The translations under genes were made by a program, and so were the position numbers. Below, one piece after another: positions 25,794-34,040 of a stretch of DNA of 64,000 nt. How positions within the stretch are numbered: the first letter of the stretch is position 1; each line of letters opens with the position of its first letter. The notes below the pieces were generated by a model. The model had not been told where the DNA came from and made no database searches. It worked only from the letters and a program-made list of their open reading frames with translations. Source of the stretch: Halapricum hydrolyticum (GTDB lineage Archaea; Halobacteriota; Halobacteria; Halobacteriales; Haloarculaceae); the NCBI RefSeq assembly GCF_025517535.1, contig NZ_JAOPKC010000001.1, positions 496,001 to 560,000 on the forward strand. Reading direction: 5' to 3'.

Positions 25794-25859
25794 TCGACGG
25801 AACTCGGGACGGTTGGCGATCCGGAATGGACTTACAACCATCACTCCAACGGCCGACCG

Positions 25860-26423
25860 ATGCGAGAGACACTCCGCCGACGTATCCCGTTCGTCACTGG
25901 CCTGTTGACGGTTGTCTCGCTGGTGGTCGTCGTCGCGGCCGTCAGACAGCTCGTTCCAGAGACGCTGTTGCCGGCGCTTCCAGAGGGACTGCTCCATACG
26001 ATCCCGCACGTCAACGCCCTCATCAGCGCGCTGGCGATCGGGACGATCACCTACGGCTGGCGGTCGATTCGCGCCGGGCGCGTGCGAGCGCACCGACGAG
26101 CGATGCTCGCCAGTTTCGTGCTCTTTGTCTCCTTTCTCGGACTGTATCTCCTCCGGGTCGCGATCGAAGGGCCGACCACGTTCGACGGACCGGAGACGCT
26201 GAAACTGTGGGTCTACTACCCGGTGCTCGGGGTTCACATGCTGCTGGCGATCGTCTGTCTGCCGCTGGTATACTACGTTCTCCTGCTCGCGGTCACACAC
26301 GCCCCGTCCGAACTCGGCGACACGCCACATCCGCGTGTCGGGCGCGTCGCAGCGAGTCTGTGGCTGCTCTCGTTCGCGCTCGGGATCGTCGTCTACCTGC
26401 TTTTGTACGTCCTTCCGGTCTAA
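25860..26423 (+). CDS. DUF420 membrane protein (CtaM-like)
   Basis: 187 residues with five or six membrane helices. Conserved polar motifs sit in the membrane: LLHTIPHVNALIS near residue 45, then AHRRAML, GVHMLLAIVCLP and HPRVGR. These match DUF420 proteins, some of which help assemble haem-copper oxidases. Here the function is inferred only from family. Start ATG at 25860 directly follows the gap after the small membrane protein. Confidence 0.8.
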   Translation: MRETLRRRIPFVTGLLTVVSLVVVVAAVRQLVPETLLPALPEGLLHTIPHVNALISALAIGTITYGWRSIRAGRVRAHRRAMLASFVLFVSFLGLYLLRVAIEGPTTFDGPETLKLWVYYPVLGVHMLLAIVCLPLVYYVLLLAVTHAPSELGDTPHPRVGRVAASLWLLSFALGIVVYLLLYVLPV

Positions 26424-26506
26424 CGGTGTCGCCGCCGAGAGGACACGAAATTACTGAAGTTATATCACTGGGTAGGCCCTGCCATTATACGGAGGATCCA
26501 ATACAG

Positions 26507-27673
26507 ATGGCATCCGCACACATCGCGGGGGTCGGCATGACCGAATTCGGGGAGTTCCCCGAGCGAACCGGTCGCGACCTCTTTGGCGAAGCGGGGGACA
26601 CCGCTATCGACGACGCCGGGATCGACCGCGAGGAGATCGACGCGCTGTACGTCGGCAATTTCATGGGCGAACTCTCGGAGAACCAGGGGCACATGGGCCC
26701 GTTGATGGCCAAGGCCGTCGGGATCGACGCGCCCGCCACACGGGTCGAAAGCGCCTGTGCCTCCGGCGGGATGGCCGTCCGGCAGGCGGTCAAGGACGTC
26801 CGCAACGGTGAGGCGGACGTGGTACTGGTCGGCGGCGTCGAGCGCATGCACAACATGGGAACGACCGGTGCGACCGGCGGCCTGTCGGTGGCGGCGGACG
26901 ATCTCTGGGAGATCCGCCAGGGGATTACCTTCCCCGGCGCGTACGCGCTGATGGCCCAGCGGTACTTCGCCGTCCACGGCGGCGACCGCGAGGACCTGGC
27001 TCACGTCGCCGTCAAGAACCACGCCAACGCCGCGAACAACCCGCTCGCGCAGTATCAGACCGAGATCTCCGTCGAGAAGGTCCTGGACGCCCCGCCGGTC
27101 GCGCTGCCGATGGGGCTGTTCGACTCCTCGCCGATCACCGACGGTGCGGCCGCGACGGTGCTGGTCAGCGAGGAGTACGCCGAGGAGCACGGGCTAGAGA
27201 CGCCAGTCGCGATCACCGGGACCGGCCAGGGGACCGACAACCTCGCGCTGGCCGAACGCGACTCGATGGTCTGGACGCCCGCGACCGAGGACGCCGGACA
27301 GGAAGCCTACGAGGACGCCGGCATCTCGAAAGACGACGTGGATTTCCTCGAAGTCCACGACTGCTTCACTATCGCCGAAGTACTCGCCCTGGAGGGACTC
27401 GGGTTCTACGACGAAGGCGAGGCGATCACCGCTGCCCGCGAGGGCGAGACGACCGCCGACGGCGACCTGCCGGTGAACCTCTCAGGTGGTCTGAAGGCCA
27501 AGGGTCACCCCGTTGGCGCGACCGGCGTCGCACAGGTCACGGAGATAACCAAGCTGTTCCGCGGTGACCACGTCAACAGCGACGCCGTCGAGGACGCGAG
27601 CGTCGCGCTGACCCACAACGCCGGCGGGACGGTCGCCTCTGCTGTGGTGCACGTCCTGGAGGTGGCAGAATGA
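26507..27673 (+). CDS. Thiolase-family acetyl-CoA acetyltransferase (SCP-x type)
   Basis: 388 residues. The nucleophilic Cys is in ESACASGGMAV (about residue 85); His in EVHDCFTIAE and the GHPVGATG motif complete the active site. The second thiolase Cys is replaced (LTHNAGGT), as in SCP-x-type archaeal thiolases that work with a DUF35 partner. Condenses acetyl-CoA to acetoacetyl-CoA or acts in beta-oxidation. ATG at 26507 has a good GGAGG ribosome site at 26491 and TATA GTTATATC near 26459. Overlaps the DUF35 gene by four bases. Confidence 0.88.
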   Translation: MASAHIAGVGMTEFGEFPERTGRDLFGEAGDTAIDDAGIDREEIDALYVGNFMGELSENQGHMGPLMAKAVGIDAPATRVESACASGGMAVRQAVKDVRNGEADVVLVGGVERMHNMGTTGATGGLSVAADDLWEIRQGITFPGAYALMAQRYFAVHGGDREDLAHVAVKNHANAANNPLAQYQTEISVEKVLDAPPVALPMGLFDSSPITDGAAATVLVSEEYAEEHGLETPVAITGTGQGTDNLALAERDSMVWTPATEDAGQEAYEDAGISKDDVDFLEVHDCFTIAEVLALEGLGFYDEGEAITAAREGETTADGDLPVNLSGGLKAKGHPVGATGVAQVTEITKLFRGDHVNSDAVEDASVALTHNAGGTVASAVVHVLEVAE

Positions 27674-28056
27674 GCGACGACGAAATCCAGAACGACGGCT
27701 ACGATCAGGCGCTCGAAGCGATCGAAAATGGCAACCCGTACGCGCTCGAATGCCCGGAGGGTCACCAGTCGATGCCGCCGCGCCGGGTCTGTCCCGAGTG
27801 CGGTGCAAGTGATCTCGAAGAGGTCGAGATTCCCCTCTCCGGCGAGTTGCTGAGCTACAACGTCACGTACGTCCCGACGCCTGACTTCAAGGACGACGTG
27901 CCGTTCGTGCTCGGCATCGCCCAATTCGACAACGTGCGGCTGACGGGCCGCGTCAAGGCCGACGCCGAGGACGTCGAGGTCGGATCAGCGGTCGAGGTCG
28001 GACTGGGCGAATCCGAGACGACCGAGCGACCGCTGGTCACGTTCGATCTGGCATAG
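27670..28056 (+). CDS. Zn-ribbon OB-fold (DUF35) protein
   Basis: 128 residues. Residues ~24-45 hold an incomplete zinc ribbon (ALECPEGH...RVCPECG) and the rest is an OB-fold (SYNVTYVPTPDF, VLGIAQFDNVRLTGRV). In archaea DUF35 proteins bridge acetoacetyl-CoA thiolase and HMG-CoA synthase. Its start overlaps the thiolase stop (ATGA), so the two are almost certainly a complex. The HMG-CoA synthase is not in this window. Confidence 0.87.
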   Translation: MSDDEIQNDGYDQALEAIENGNPYALECPEGHQSMPPRRVCPECGASDLEEVEIPLSGELLSYNVTYVPTPDFKDDVPFVLGIAQFDNVRLTGRVKADAEDVEVGSAVEVGLGESETTERPLVTFDLA

Positions 28057-28104
28057 GCAGGTCATCGAGCACGCGCTTTTTATCCACGCGGTCGAACGGG
28101 GGGT

Positions 28105-28842
28105 ATGATAGAACCAGATCTCTCCGGACAGACAGCGCTCGTCACCGGCAGCGCGAAGGGTGTCGGTCGCGGACTCCTGCTCGCACTGGCTGAACGTGGT
28201 GCGGACGTGGCCGTCCACTACCGGACGAGCGACGACGCTGCAAGCGAGGTCGCCGACCGGGCAGGGAAAGCCGGGGTGCAGACGACGGTTGTTCAGGGGG
28301 ACATCACTGAGCCCGAGGACGTGGCCGGGATGTTCGAGCGGGTCGAGGCCGACCTCGGGACGGTCGATATCCTCGTCAACAACGTTGGCACGTTCGCCCC
28401 CCAACACTGGGAAGACATCGACTTCTCGACCTGGAACACCGTGCTGGAGACGAACATCAACGGGACGTACCTCTGCTCGAAGGCCGCGCTGGGGCCGATG
28501 CGCGAGCAGGGGTACGGCCGGATCGTCAACGTCGGCTACGCCTCCAGCGAGAAGGGGCTGGTCAACACCAAGAACTTTCCGTATTTCGTGGCGAAAAGCG
28601 GCGTTCTGATGTTCACGCGGATGCTCGCCGCCGACACGCAAGACGACGGCATCACCGTCAACGCCGTCTCGCCGTACGTCGTCGAGAACTCCGACGAGTT
28701 CCCCGCCGAGGCTCCGCGCGGTCGCTGGGCCACCACCGACGACCTCGCGCAAGCGATGCTGTTCTTCCTGGATCCCGACAGCGGGTACATCTCCGGGCAG
28801 AACGTCGAGGTCGACGGCGGGTGGTTGCCCGAAACGGTGTGA
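28105..28842 (+). CDS. Short-chain dehydrogenase/reductase (FabG-like)
   Basis: 245 residues. Cofactor motif TGSAKGVGRG at residues 12-21, NNVG (about residue 92), a Ser in VGYASSEKG, and YFVAK as the Tyr-x3-Lys catalytic pair. C-terminal GQNVEVDGGW is standard. Probably an acetoacetyl-CoA or other 3-oxoacyl reductase, given the thiolase neighbours. TTTTTATCC about 27 bases before the ATG suggests a leaderless own promoter. It is the last gene before the integrated element. Confidence 0.87.
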   Translation: MIEPDLSGQTALVTGSAKGVGRGLLLALAERGADVAVHYRTSDDAASEVADRAGKAGVQTTVVQGDITEPEDVAGMFERVEADLGTVDILVNNVGTFAPQHWEDIDFSTWNTVLETNINGTYLCSKAALGPMREQGYGRIVNVGYASSEKGLVNTKNFPYFVAKSGVLMFTRMLAADTQDDGITVNAVSPYVVENSDEFPAEAPRGRWATTDDLAQAMLFFLDPDSGYISGQNVEVDGGWLPETV

Positions 28843-28906
28843 CACTGGTTACGTTGGTGTCGTACAATAGCTATCGCTCACGGACTTGTTCGGCGCAAAA
28901 CGATGA

Positions 28907-28916
28907 GGTCGCCCGG
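28907..28916. other. att-like copy of the tRNA-Pro 3' end
   Basis: GGTCGCCCGG is identical to ten bases of the 3' acceptor/T-arm end of tRNA-Pro at 34622-34631, in the same orientation, with further partial matches on both sides (GAGGTCGCCCGGCTT against GGGGTCGCCCGGATT). It lies 71 bases outside the integrase pseudogene, where a left attachment site is expected. Confidence 0.45.
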
Positions 28917-28986
28917 CTTGCGCCGACTGACGATTTCCGGCCGTTCAGTAGTGCGATTCTCGGTCGTTGGGGTCTGGTCTCTCTCG

Positions 28987-29420
28987 TCACTCACGGTCGG
29001 TCTCCAGGTGGTCGATGTACTGCTGTCGACGGCGTCGCATCCGCTCCAGGGCCGTCGCCTGGTCGTAGTGTTTCTTGATAATCGTCGGGCTCGTCGCGCA
29101 CGTCGGCGATCGTGGTGATCGTGTTCGCGAGCGCTTCGGGGATCGGTGTCTCGCGATGCTCACCAGTCTTCGCGCCGTTCCAGATCCGGAGCATCATGCC
29201 AGCGTCAGTGTCGACGACGTCGTTCGGAGCAACGCCGATGACTTCCTCACTGCGAAGTCCACAGCGGACGGCCAGCCGAAACGCGACGTCAGTGATCGCG
29301 TCGTCGGTCGCGTCGAGGAGCTGGTCAACTTCGTCCTGGGAGAGTCACACCTTCTTTCCGTCCTGGTCGGGGTAGTCGTCGAGGTTCACGTCCGGAATGT
29401 TACCCTAACCGGACAAAAAG
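28987..29420 (-). pseudogene. Tyrosine-recombinase (integrase) pseudogene
   Basis: Read on the minus strand, PDVNLDDYPDQDGKKV-stop-LSQDEVDQLLDATDD leads into LAVRCGLRSEEVIGV (the Arg of box I) and WNGAKTGEHRETPIP (the beta-strand Lys region). The frame then shifts into KKHYDQATALERM...HLETDRE, a typical C-terminal integrase tail, with loss of the segment between. One in-frame stop replaces a Trp codon. The box II His-x-x-Arg is gone, so it is inactive. Confidence 0.72.
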
Positions 29421-29480
29421 GTCCCAAATGAGAGAGTGATCGGGGCGATTCGAAGGGAATCCCCAGCGTGATCAGGCCGG

Positions 29481-29552
29481 ATCTGTCCGAGTCTGGGCGG
29501 AGAACCGGACGCTGTTTCCGATCTTTGTTTCATCAACTCCGAGAAGAACTGG
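29481..29552 (+). repeat. Element repeat copy R1
   Basis: First of five dispersed direct repeats. Shared core CCGAGTCTGGGCG and GAACCGGACGCTGTTTCCGA, ending GAGAAGAACTGG. It lacks the TCTCTACCAATTGAG left part of the other copies. The stretch 29421-29816 around it contains no other recognised gene. Confidence 0.75.
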
Positions 29553-29816
29553 TGACAGATCACATCTGCACATTTAGGGAACACCAGTTCGATTATGAGG
29601 CGAAGGTATCAACTAGACTGTGTTAATTGGATTGGTTTACCATACCAAATACAATTGACCTCTGGTATCGAGTATTGAACTGGGTGTTCAGTTTCGGACT
29701 CTCCACCAACATCCCCCTGACAACTCTACCGACGCCCAATAAATGTCTCTCCCCCTCCATTCAAACAGGAGAATCACCGTGGACAGCCAAACATCCCAAT
29801 TGACTGAGACACAATT

Positions 29817-30059
29817 ATGCGTAAAAAAGAGTATATCCACACTCACGCTCTGCTCGCGGAAGTCACGGGATATTTGATCGAGAACGAGACCATGCCAGTT
29901 GATAGGCTTACTGCATACAACGAACTTGAGACATGTCCATCAAGCATTCACGAAACGAAACAGAAACACCACGAAGCGATTATGGCCCTGAGTAGCGCCA
30001 TCGGACGATGTCTCAAAGAGATACCCACAGATAGCCACGGGCAATCAGTGGATCAATAA
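29817..30059 (+). CDS. UPF0058 family protein
   Basis: 80 residues beginning MRKKEYIHTHALLAEVTGYL, with SIHETKQKHHEAIMAL in the second helix. This matches UPF0058, a small helical haloarchaeal family of unknown function. Lower GC and codon use differ from the chromosome. It stands alone between repeats R1 and R2. Confidence 0.7.
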   Translation: MRKKEYIHTHALLAEVTGYLIENETMPVDRLTAYNELETCPSSIHETKQKHHEAIMALSSAIGRCLKEIPTDSHGQSVDQ

Positions 30060-30116
30060 CATGAGTTACGTGTCGCCACCAGCGACTTCCCCCCTTGCTG
30101 TGGTACCTACTTCCCC

Positions 30117-30220
30117 TGTTTCTACCAATTGAGCGATCGTCCGAGTCTGGGCGCAGAACCGGACACTGTTTCTGATCTTCGTTTCACGAACTTCTGGAAG
30201 AACTGGCTGCTAGATTGAGA
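30117..30220 (+). repeat. Element repeat copy R2
   Basis: Full-length copy (about 104 bases), from TGTTTCTACCAATTGAG through GAACCGGACACTG to CTGGCTGCTAGATTGAGA. Direct orientation as in R1 and R3-R5. Confidence 0.8.
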
Positions 30221-30277
30221 ATGCATCTCTATCAGACAGTGAAAAGACATTTGACGATCTGGACACATTTTCTACCC

Positions 30278-30667
30278 ATGAAACGGCGGGCCCTCCTTTC
30301 CACCGCTCTCGGGAGTAGTGTTCTCATGTCTGGGTGTCTGAGTATCGGCGGAGCACGAAGTGGAGAAGGAACGACCGTCGAAATCATTCCGACGAACAGT
30401 ACTGATCACGAGATCTCTCTCGATGTCGCTGTCTACGCGACGGATGGCTCCCTGCTTCTCGAACACACGTACTCGTTGGATGCGGGTCATGCTGATGAAT
30501 CGCAAGGTGTCGAAAATCGTGTTGACTATCTCATAGTCTCACTGAATGGCGGAGAACAACTGAGACACGAGTACGATCCCGAAGACGTCGAGATCTGTTC
30601 ACGTGATGGAGAAGACGTTCAAATCATAGTCGAACCAGGAGGTATCACATTCACCTACTCATGTTAA
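30278..30667 (+). CDS. Tat-lipoprotein of unknown function
   Basis: 129 residues. N-terminus MKRRALLSTALGSSVLMSGC carries a twin-arginine and a lipobox (MSGC), so the mature protein would be lipid-anchored outside the cell. The ~110-residue remainder is beta-rich (VEIIPTNSTDHEISLDVAVY) with two cysteines near the end. Secreted lipoproteins of this kind are common haloarchaeal accessory genes. Stands alone between R2 and R3. Confidence 0.75.
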   Translation: MKRRALLSTALGSSVLMSGCLSIGGARSGEGTTVEIIPTNSTDHEISLDVAVYATDGSLLLEHTYSLDAGHADESQGVENRVDYLIVSLNGGEQLRHEYDPEDVEICSRDGEDVQIIVEPGGITFTYSC

Positions 30668-30676
30668 CTCCACGGT

Positions 30677-30781
30677 CTGTCTCTACCAATTGAGAGATCG
30701 TCCGCGATTGGGCGCAGAACCGGACGCTGTTTCCGATCTGCGTTTCACGCACTCCGAGAAGAACTGGCTGCTAGATTGAGA
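30677..30781 (+). repeat. Element repeat copy R3
   Basis: Full-length copy, TGTCTCTACCAATTGAGAG to CTGGCTGCTAGATTGAG. Differs from R2 mainly at CACTCCGAGAAG against GAACTTCTGGAAG. Confidence 0.8.
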
Positions 30782-30868
30782 GGAACGCTGTATCACGTCA
30801 GTTTGTAACCAGTCTACTTCTGTCACGATATTGCTACATAGGGGGGGGGCGTCGGTCGTGGATGAGAG

Positions 30869-31873
30869 TCAGTCGCTACTTGATTCTTCCTCCCCGTCAC
30901 CAATCCCACTAATGGAGTTAGCCCAGTCGTCGATGTTCTCGGCGACGAAGTCCTGGCCACCGAGTCCAACAGCAATACCGATGCCGATCGCGAGTGCCAG
31001 CCCCAGTGCACCGAAGAATGCGACGACGAAGGCAGTGAACATCGTCGTCAGTGCCGTGACTTGGAACCCGATCGTTCCCAGAACAATTGTGATTGTGAGA
31101 TAGTAGATGAGAATTTTAACACCGGTTGCAGCGAGGCCGACGGGTCGGCCTTCGCCACTCTCACGGACGATATCACTGACCCGTTCGGCGAGCCAGATAC
31201 CGACCAGCAGCACGATCAAACCACCCGCCAGAGCCGGCAGGTACGCCGCGAACCTGTTCAACAGCTCCGAGAGTGCGGGGATTTCGATTACTTCTGCGAC
31301 CGTTAGCAGCGTCAACAAGTAAATATAATACGTGACTAGCTTGCCGACGATCCGACCGAATTCGCCCTTTTGGTCAGAAAACCGTTCTAATGGAGTCTCT
31401 CTGAGATACGGTGCAATCCCGAACGAACCGACGATTTTCGAAACAATATCACCAATGATCCGGCCGACGACAAACCCGATTACCAGGATAACAATTGCTC
31501 CAAGGATGACTGGCAGGAAGCCTGCAAGATCACGCAAGAGATCCGATAATTCCGATATCTCTAGGACGTTCACCGCAGCGAACACCGCGACGAAGTAGAC
31601 GTAGTAGGATACAAGCAGGCCCAACCCGCGTGCGATTCCATCACCGTCCGAAACCTCTTCGATGGCTGTCCCCTCAGCATAGCGCCCGACACCGATCTTC
31701 TGGATAACCCGGGTCACGAGGTTCCCCAAAATACGACCGATGATATATCCGACGAGGAGAATGACCAGGGCAGCGATTATCGTTGGCAGGAATTCGATTA
31801 CATCTGCAATCGTATCATCGATGGTATTATCTATCGTTCCTTGCAGCGGTGCAAATGTGTCTGGCTGATACAT
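30869..31873 (-). CDS. TM-helix-repeat membrane protein (MscS-like accessory type)
   Basis: 334 residues made of three or four repeats of a membrane helix followed by a Gly-rich amphipathic helix (LLVGYIIGRILGNLV; LVIGFVVGRIIGDIV; LLVGIWLAERVSDIV), each about 90-100 residues apart. This matches conserved TM-helix repeat proteins related to MscS pore regions, but no MscS beta domain follows. The C-terminus is acidic (DGEEESSSD). Role in osmotic response is inferred. A run of nine G lies at 30841-30849, just past its stop. Confidence 0.75.
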   Translation of the reverse strand: MYQPDTFAPLQGTIDNTIDDTIADVIEFLPTIIAALVILLVGYIIGRILGNLVTRVIQKIGVGRYAEGTAIEEVSDGDGIARGLGLLVSYYVYFVAVFAAVNVLEISELSDLLRDLAGFLPVILGAIVILVIGFVVGRIIGDIVSKIVGSFGIAPYLRETPLERFSDQKGEFGRIVGKLVTYYIYLLTLLTVAEVIEIPALSELLNRFAAYLPALAGGLIVLLVGIWLAERVSDIVRESGEGRPVGLAATGVKILIYYLTITIVLGTIGFQVTALTTMFTAFVVAFFGALGLALAIGIGIAVGLGGQDFVAENIDDWANSISGIGDGEEESSSD

Positions 31874-31961
31874 TGCAGTTTGTTATCGAATGCCAGTAAC
31901 GTAGATTTCACCCATGATATATCAGGTCTATCATATGATTCATAATGTTCAGGTTATGCTC

Positions 31962-32060
31962 TGTCTCTAATAATCGGCAGATCGTCCGAGACTGGACGCA
32001 AAACCGGACGCTGTTTTCGATCTTCGTTTCACGAACTTCTGGAAGGACTGGCTGATAGAT
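31962..32060 (+). repeat. Element repeat copy R4
   Basis: Copy with TGTCTCTAATAATCGGCAG at the left and GAAGGACTGGCTGATAGAT at the right; core GGACGCTGTTTTCGATCTTC retained. Confidence 0.78.
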
Positions 32061-32108
32061 CGCACATGTGAAATAATACGAGGCAGATCCACTTGTCCCA
32101 GCAGGAAA

Positions 32109-32249
32109 CTATTCTAGCCGATTCTCTGTTACTTCCTCTTCGTACCCTTCTCGTATCCACTTGAGGAGGAATTTTGCGACAAAAGCGCCGACTACGAGCA
32201 GGACGAAGGCCGGAAACACCAATACTTCGGGACCACCAGGTATGGCCAT
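32109..32249 (-). CDS. 46-residue single-span membrane protein
   Basis: Short frame MAIPGGPEVLVFPAFVLLVV, then GAFVAKFLLKW, then a charged tail IREGYEEEVTENRLE. One hydrophobic helix followed by a mixed-charge tail. ATG at 32249 has AGTAAGT upstream, no clear TATA. It fills the space between R4 and R5 and is oriented like its neighbours. Function unknown. Confidence 0.45.
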   Translation of the reverse strand: MAIPGGPEVLVFPAFVLLVVGAFVAKFLLKWIREGYEEEVTENRLE

Positions 32250-32328
32250 ACTTACTATTTCATAGCCATTTGTTATGAATCCTGTAGGCTATTTTCACAT
32301 ATCCGTCGGCAGCATAGAACATCCCTTC

Positions 32329-32385
32329 TGTCTCTACCAATCAGGGAATCGTCTGAGACTGAGGACAGAACCGGACGCTATCGAA
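32329..32385 (+). repeat. Element repeat copy R5 (truncated)
   Basis: Left half only: TGTCTCTACCAATCAGG through GAACCGGACGCTATCGAAT. The similarity ends at the stop codon of the DUF5615 gene, as if the toxin gene boundary cut the repeat. Confidence 0.65.
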
Positions 32386-32725
32386 TCCACTTGTCGAGGT
32401 TCTCTTTTTTCCCGCTCATATTGTCCGGGGTGCCGTAGGCGTCGACGATGTCAAGAACAGCGTTCGCGATCGTGTAGGCAGATTCGCGCTGGTTGTTGAG
32501 AAAGAAGACGCCTTCGTGCCGGGATTCATCGAACCGGGCGAAGTTCTTGACGTCGGCTGTGATGACGATGAGTTCTTCTTGCCGGACGTACGGGAGAATG
32601 TCGTCGACGTCGTCTGCATCTGGGTCAAGTGTCCGATCGGAATGCTCTGCCCGATACCCTTCTTTTTCGAGCAATTCAGCGACTCGTGCCTCCAGGTTTG
32701 AATCGACGAAAAAGGCCCAGCGCAT
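32378..32725 (-). CDS. DUF5615 PIN-like toxin
   Basis: 115 residues. FFVDSNLEARVAELLEKEGY at the start gives the first PIN-type Asp; later acidic residues occur in DVDDILPYV and VITADVKNFARFDE. These fit DUF5615, predicted Mut7-C/PIN-like RNases paired with DUF433 antitoxins. It follows the DUF433 gene by 2 bases. Probably an RNase held inactive by its partner. Confidence 0.75.
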   Translation of the reverse strand: MRWAFFVDSNLEARVAELLEKEGYRAEHSDRTLDPDADDVDDILPYVRQEELIVITADVKNFARFDESRHEGVFFLNNQRESAYTIANAVLDIVDAYGTPDNMSGKKENLDKWIR

Positions 32726-32727
32726 GG

Positions 32728-33024
32728 TCAGTTTGGCGGCGATACATCTTCAGGCCGATCGATGTCGGCCTCGATTTCGTCCATCAGTTCGTCCCGCTCG
32801 CGCCGCAGCTCCTCGAACTCTCGGGGTTGCTCGTGGTAGTACAGGAGCGCGGCGTACACCTCCGCCACGTCAAGATCATGCCGATCGGCGACGGTCTTCG
32901 GCTCCAACCCTCGCCCCTCGACCCGCTCGACGATCGTGAGGACAGGGATCCGACGGCCCTTGATGTGGGGTTCATCAAGTAGGTCGTGAGCGATACGAGC
33001 GGTCTGTTGCGACATCTGTTTCAT
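32728..33024 (-). CDS. DUF433 antitoxin
   Basis: 98 residues. HIKGRRIPVLTIVERVEGRG and then DLDVAEVYAALLYYHE are the DUF433 helix-turn-helix signature. Acidic C-terminal tail (ELMDEIEADIDRPED) probably wraps the toxin. Starts: ATG at 33024 or three codons later at 33015. Upstream gene of the toxin pair, the normal order. Confidence 0.77.
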   Translation of the reverse strand: MKQMSQQTARIAHDLLDEPHIKGRRIPVLTIVERVEGRGLEPKTVADRHDLDVAEVYAALLYYHEQPREFEELRRERDELMDEIEADIDRPEDVSPPN

Positions 33025-33055
33025 AGTTGGTCTGTGTGCTATTTTAATCTGCGGA

Positions 33056-33304
33056 CTAGTTCGAACTGTCTTCGAACAGGTCGACATCGTCGGACAGCGG
33101 GATGATCAGCGCGCTACTCTCGGGATGGAACGCTCGCGAGAGCGACGTCCCTGATTCGATCCCGTAGTGCTCGACGAGCCGGCGCGGGATCGCGACGTAG
33201 GCAGTGCCGCCCCGGTTCTGGACGGACGCCGACCCTTCGGGACTCAGCACGTCGGAGTCGATCATTGCGGCCTGCACGCGACGTTGAGCGTCTGCCTGGC
33301 TCAT
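33056..33304 (-). CDS. AbrB/SpoVT-type DNA-binding protein
   Basis: 82 residues with a swapped-hairpin AbrB domain in the C-terminal half (VQNRGGTAYVAIPRRLVEHYG, then SSALIIPLS). Such proteins serve as antitoxins or transition-state regulators. The ATG at 33304 is preferred because a TATA-like ATATTAG and a perfect TAGTGG/CCACTA inverted repeat lie directly upstream. No toxin partner is adjacent except the DUF433/DUF5615 pair downstream, 31 bases away. Confidence 0.7.
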   Translation of the reverse strand: MSQADAQRRVQAAMIDSDVLSPEGSASVQNRGGTAYVAIPRRLVEHYGIESGTSLSRAFHPESSALIIPLSDDVDLFEDSSN

Positions 33305-33314
33305 CACGCCGATG

Positions 33315-33332
33315 TAGTGGCTTACACCACTA
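33315..33332. promoter_or_regulatory. Inverted repeat TAGTGG-N6-CCACTA, probable AbrB operator
   Basis: Perfect 6-base arms between the AbrB ATG (33304) and a TATA-like element, so a bound protein would block its own promoter. Confidence 0.5.
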
Positions 33333-33433
33333 ATATGTCCCAAACGATGGGGTGCCAGCCTGCCAGTCAGTCCCCCAGAGATTGGGGAACCTGCGACCGA
33401 CGGATAAGAGCGTAGACTGTCCTGTCTGCTGTA

Positions 33434-33932
33434 ATGAGTCCAACAGTAGAGTTCGGGAGCAAAGACGCCGCCGACGCTGCTCGCGAGCAGTGGGGCGAGC
33501 ATCTTTGTCCCGACGACGACCGTCGACTCAAGACGGTCGCGTTCGTCGAAGACGTCCCCGATCGCGTCATCGAGCGCGCCGAGCTCGAGGCCGCGACTCA
33601 GATTCGTCTTCTCAACCCCCTCAAGCAGGCAGAAAGGGCAACAACGCTGGTCTTCCAATCCCGGTCGATACGACCACCCTCTTCCTGGTGGTCGGTCTGA
33701 TCGCGGCGGGGCCCTCCTGTACCTCTACGTTCAGTCTGGTGACGGTGCCGAGCAGGACAAGATCAGCACCGAGCCGGTCGACCTACCGGACGTGCCGGAC
33801 GTGCCGGACTGGGTCGACTGGGTGCTCAACAATCTCGACAAGGTCGTGATCGCGCTGATCGTGCTGTGGCTCATCTCGACGCTCGGGCCGGGGCTGGCCG
33901 AAACCGCGAAGGCATCGGGGGGTGACGGCTAA
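33434..33932 (+). pseudogene. Virus/plasmid-type membrane protein, twice frameshifted
   Basis: Reading starts at ATG 33434 (MSPTVEFGSKDAADAAREQW). Near 33597 the protein-like sequence moves to another frame (SSSQPPQAGRKGNNAGLPIP, then DTTTLFLVVGLIAAG). At 33706-33712 a missing G in a G-run moves it to a third (ALLYLYVQSGDGAEQ ... LDKVVIALIVLWLIST), ending GGDG-stop. One or two membrane helices. Resembles small structural proteins of haloarchaeal viruses, but family not identified. If the original has one more G, the second shift would vanish. Confidence 0.5.
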
Positions 33933-33933
33933 G

Positions 33934-34040
33934 ATGTCGGTGGTCCTCGACTGGATCGTGCCGGCGGCGTCAACGGTCACAGCGACGGCAGCGATCGCGA
34001 CAGCGGGCTACGCGCGGAAGGTCGTGCGTAACGCCGACGT
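33934..34040 (+). pseudogene. 5' fragment of a second virus-type gene
   Basis: ATG two bases after the preceding stop; MSVVLDWIVPAASTVTATAA, then IATAGYARKVVRN, a hydrophobic helix with Ala/Thr richness. After about 36 codons it runs into the antisense of a SWIM-type gene, so only its 5' end is left. A junction of two gene fragments near 34040 is the simplest reading. Confidence 0.4.

Noticed and set aside
30841..30849. Run of nine G as a functional element
   Set aside because: Could be a slippage or sequencing tract; it lies outside coding sequence and has no partner structure.
29481..32385. CRISPR array
   Set aside because: The repeats are ~100 bases, only five, and separated by 0.3-1.2 kb containing genes; no short regularly spaced repeats or cas genes.
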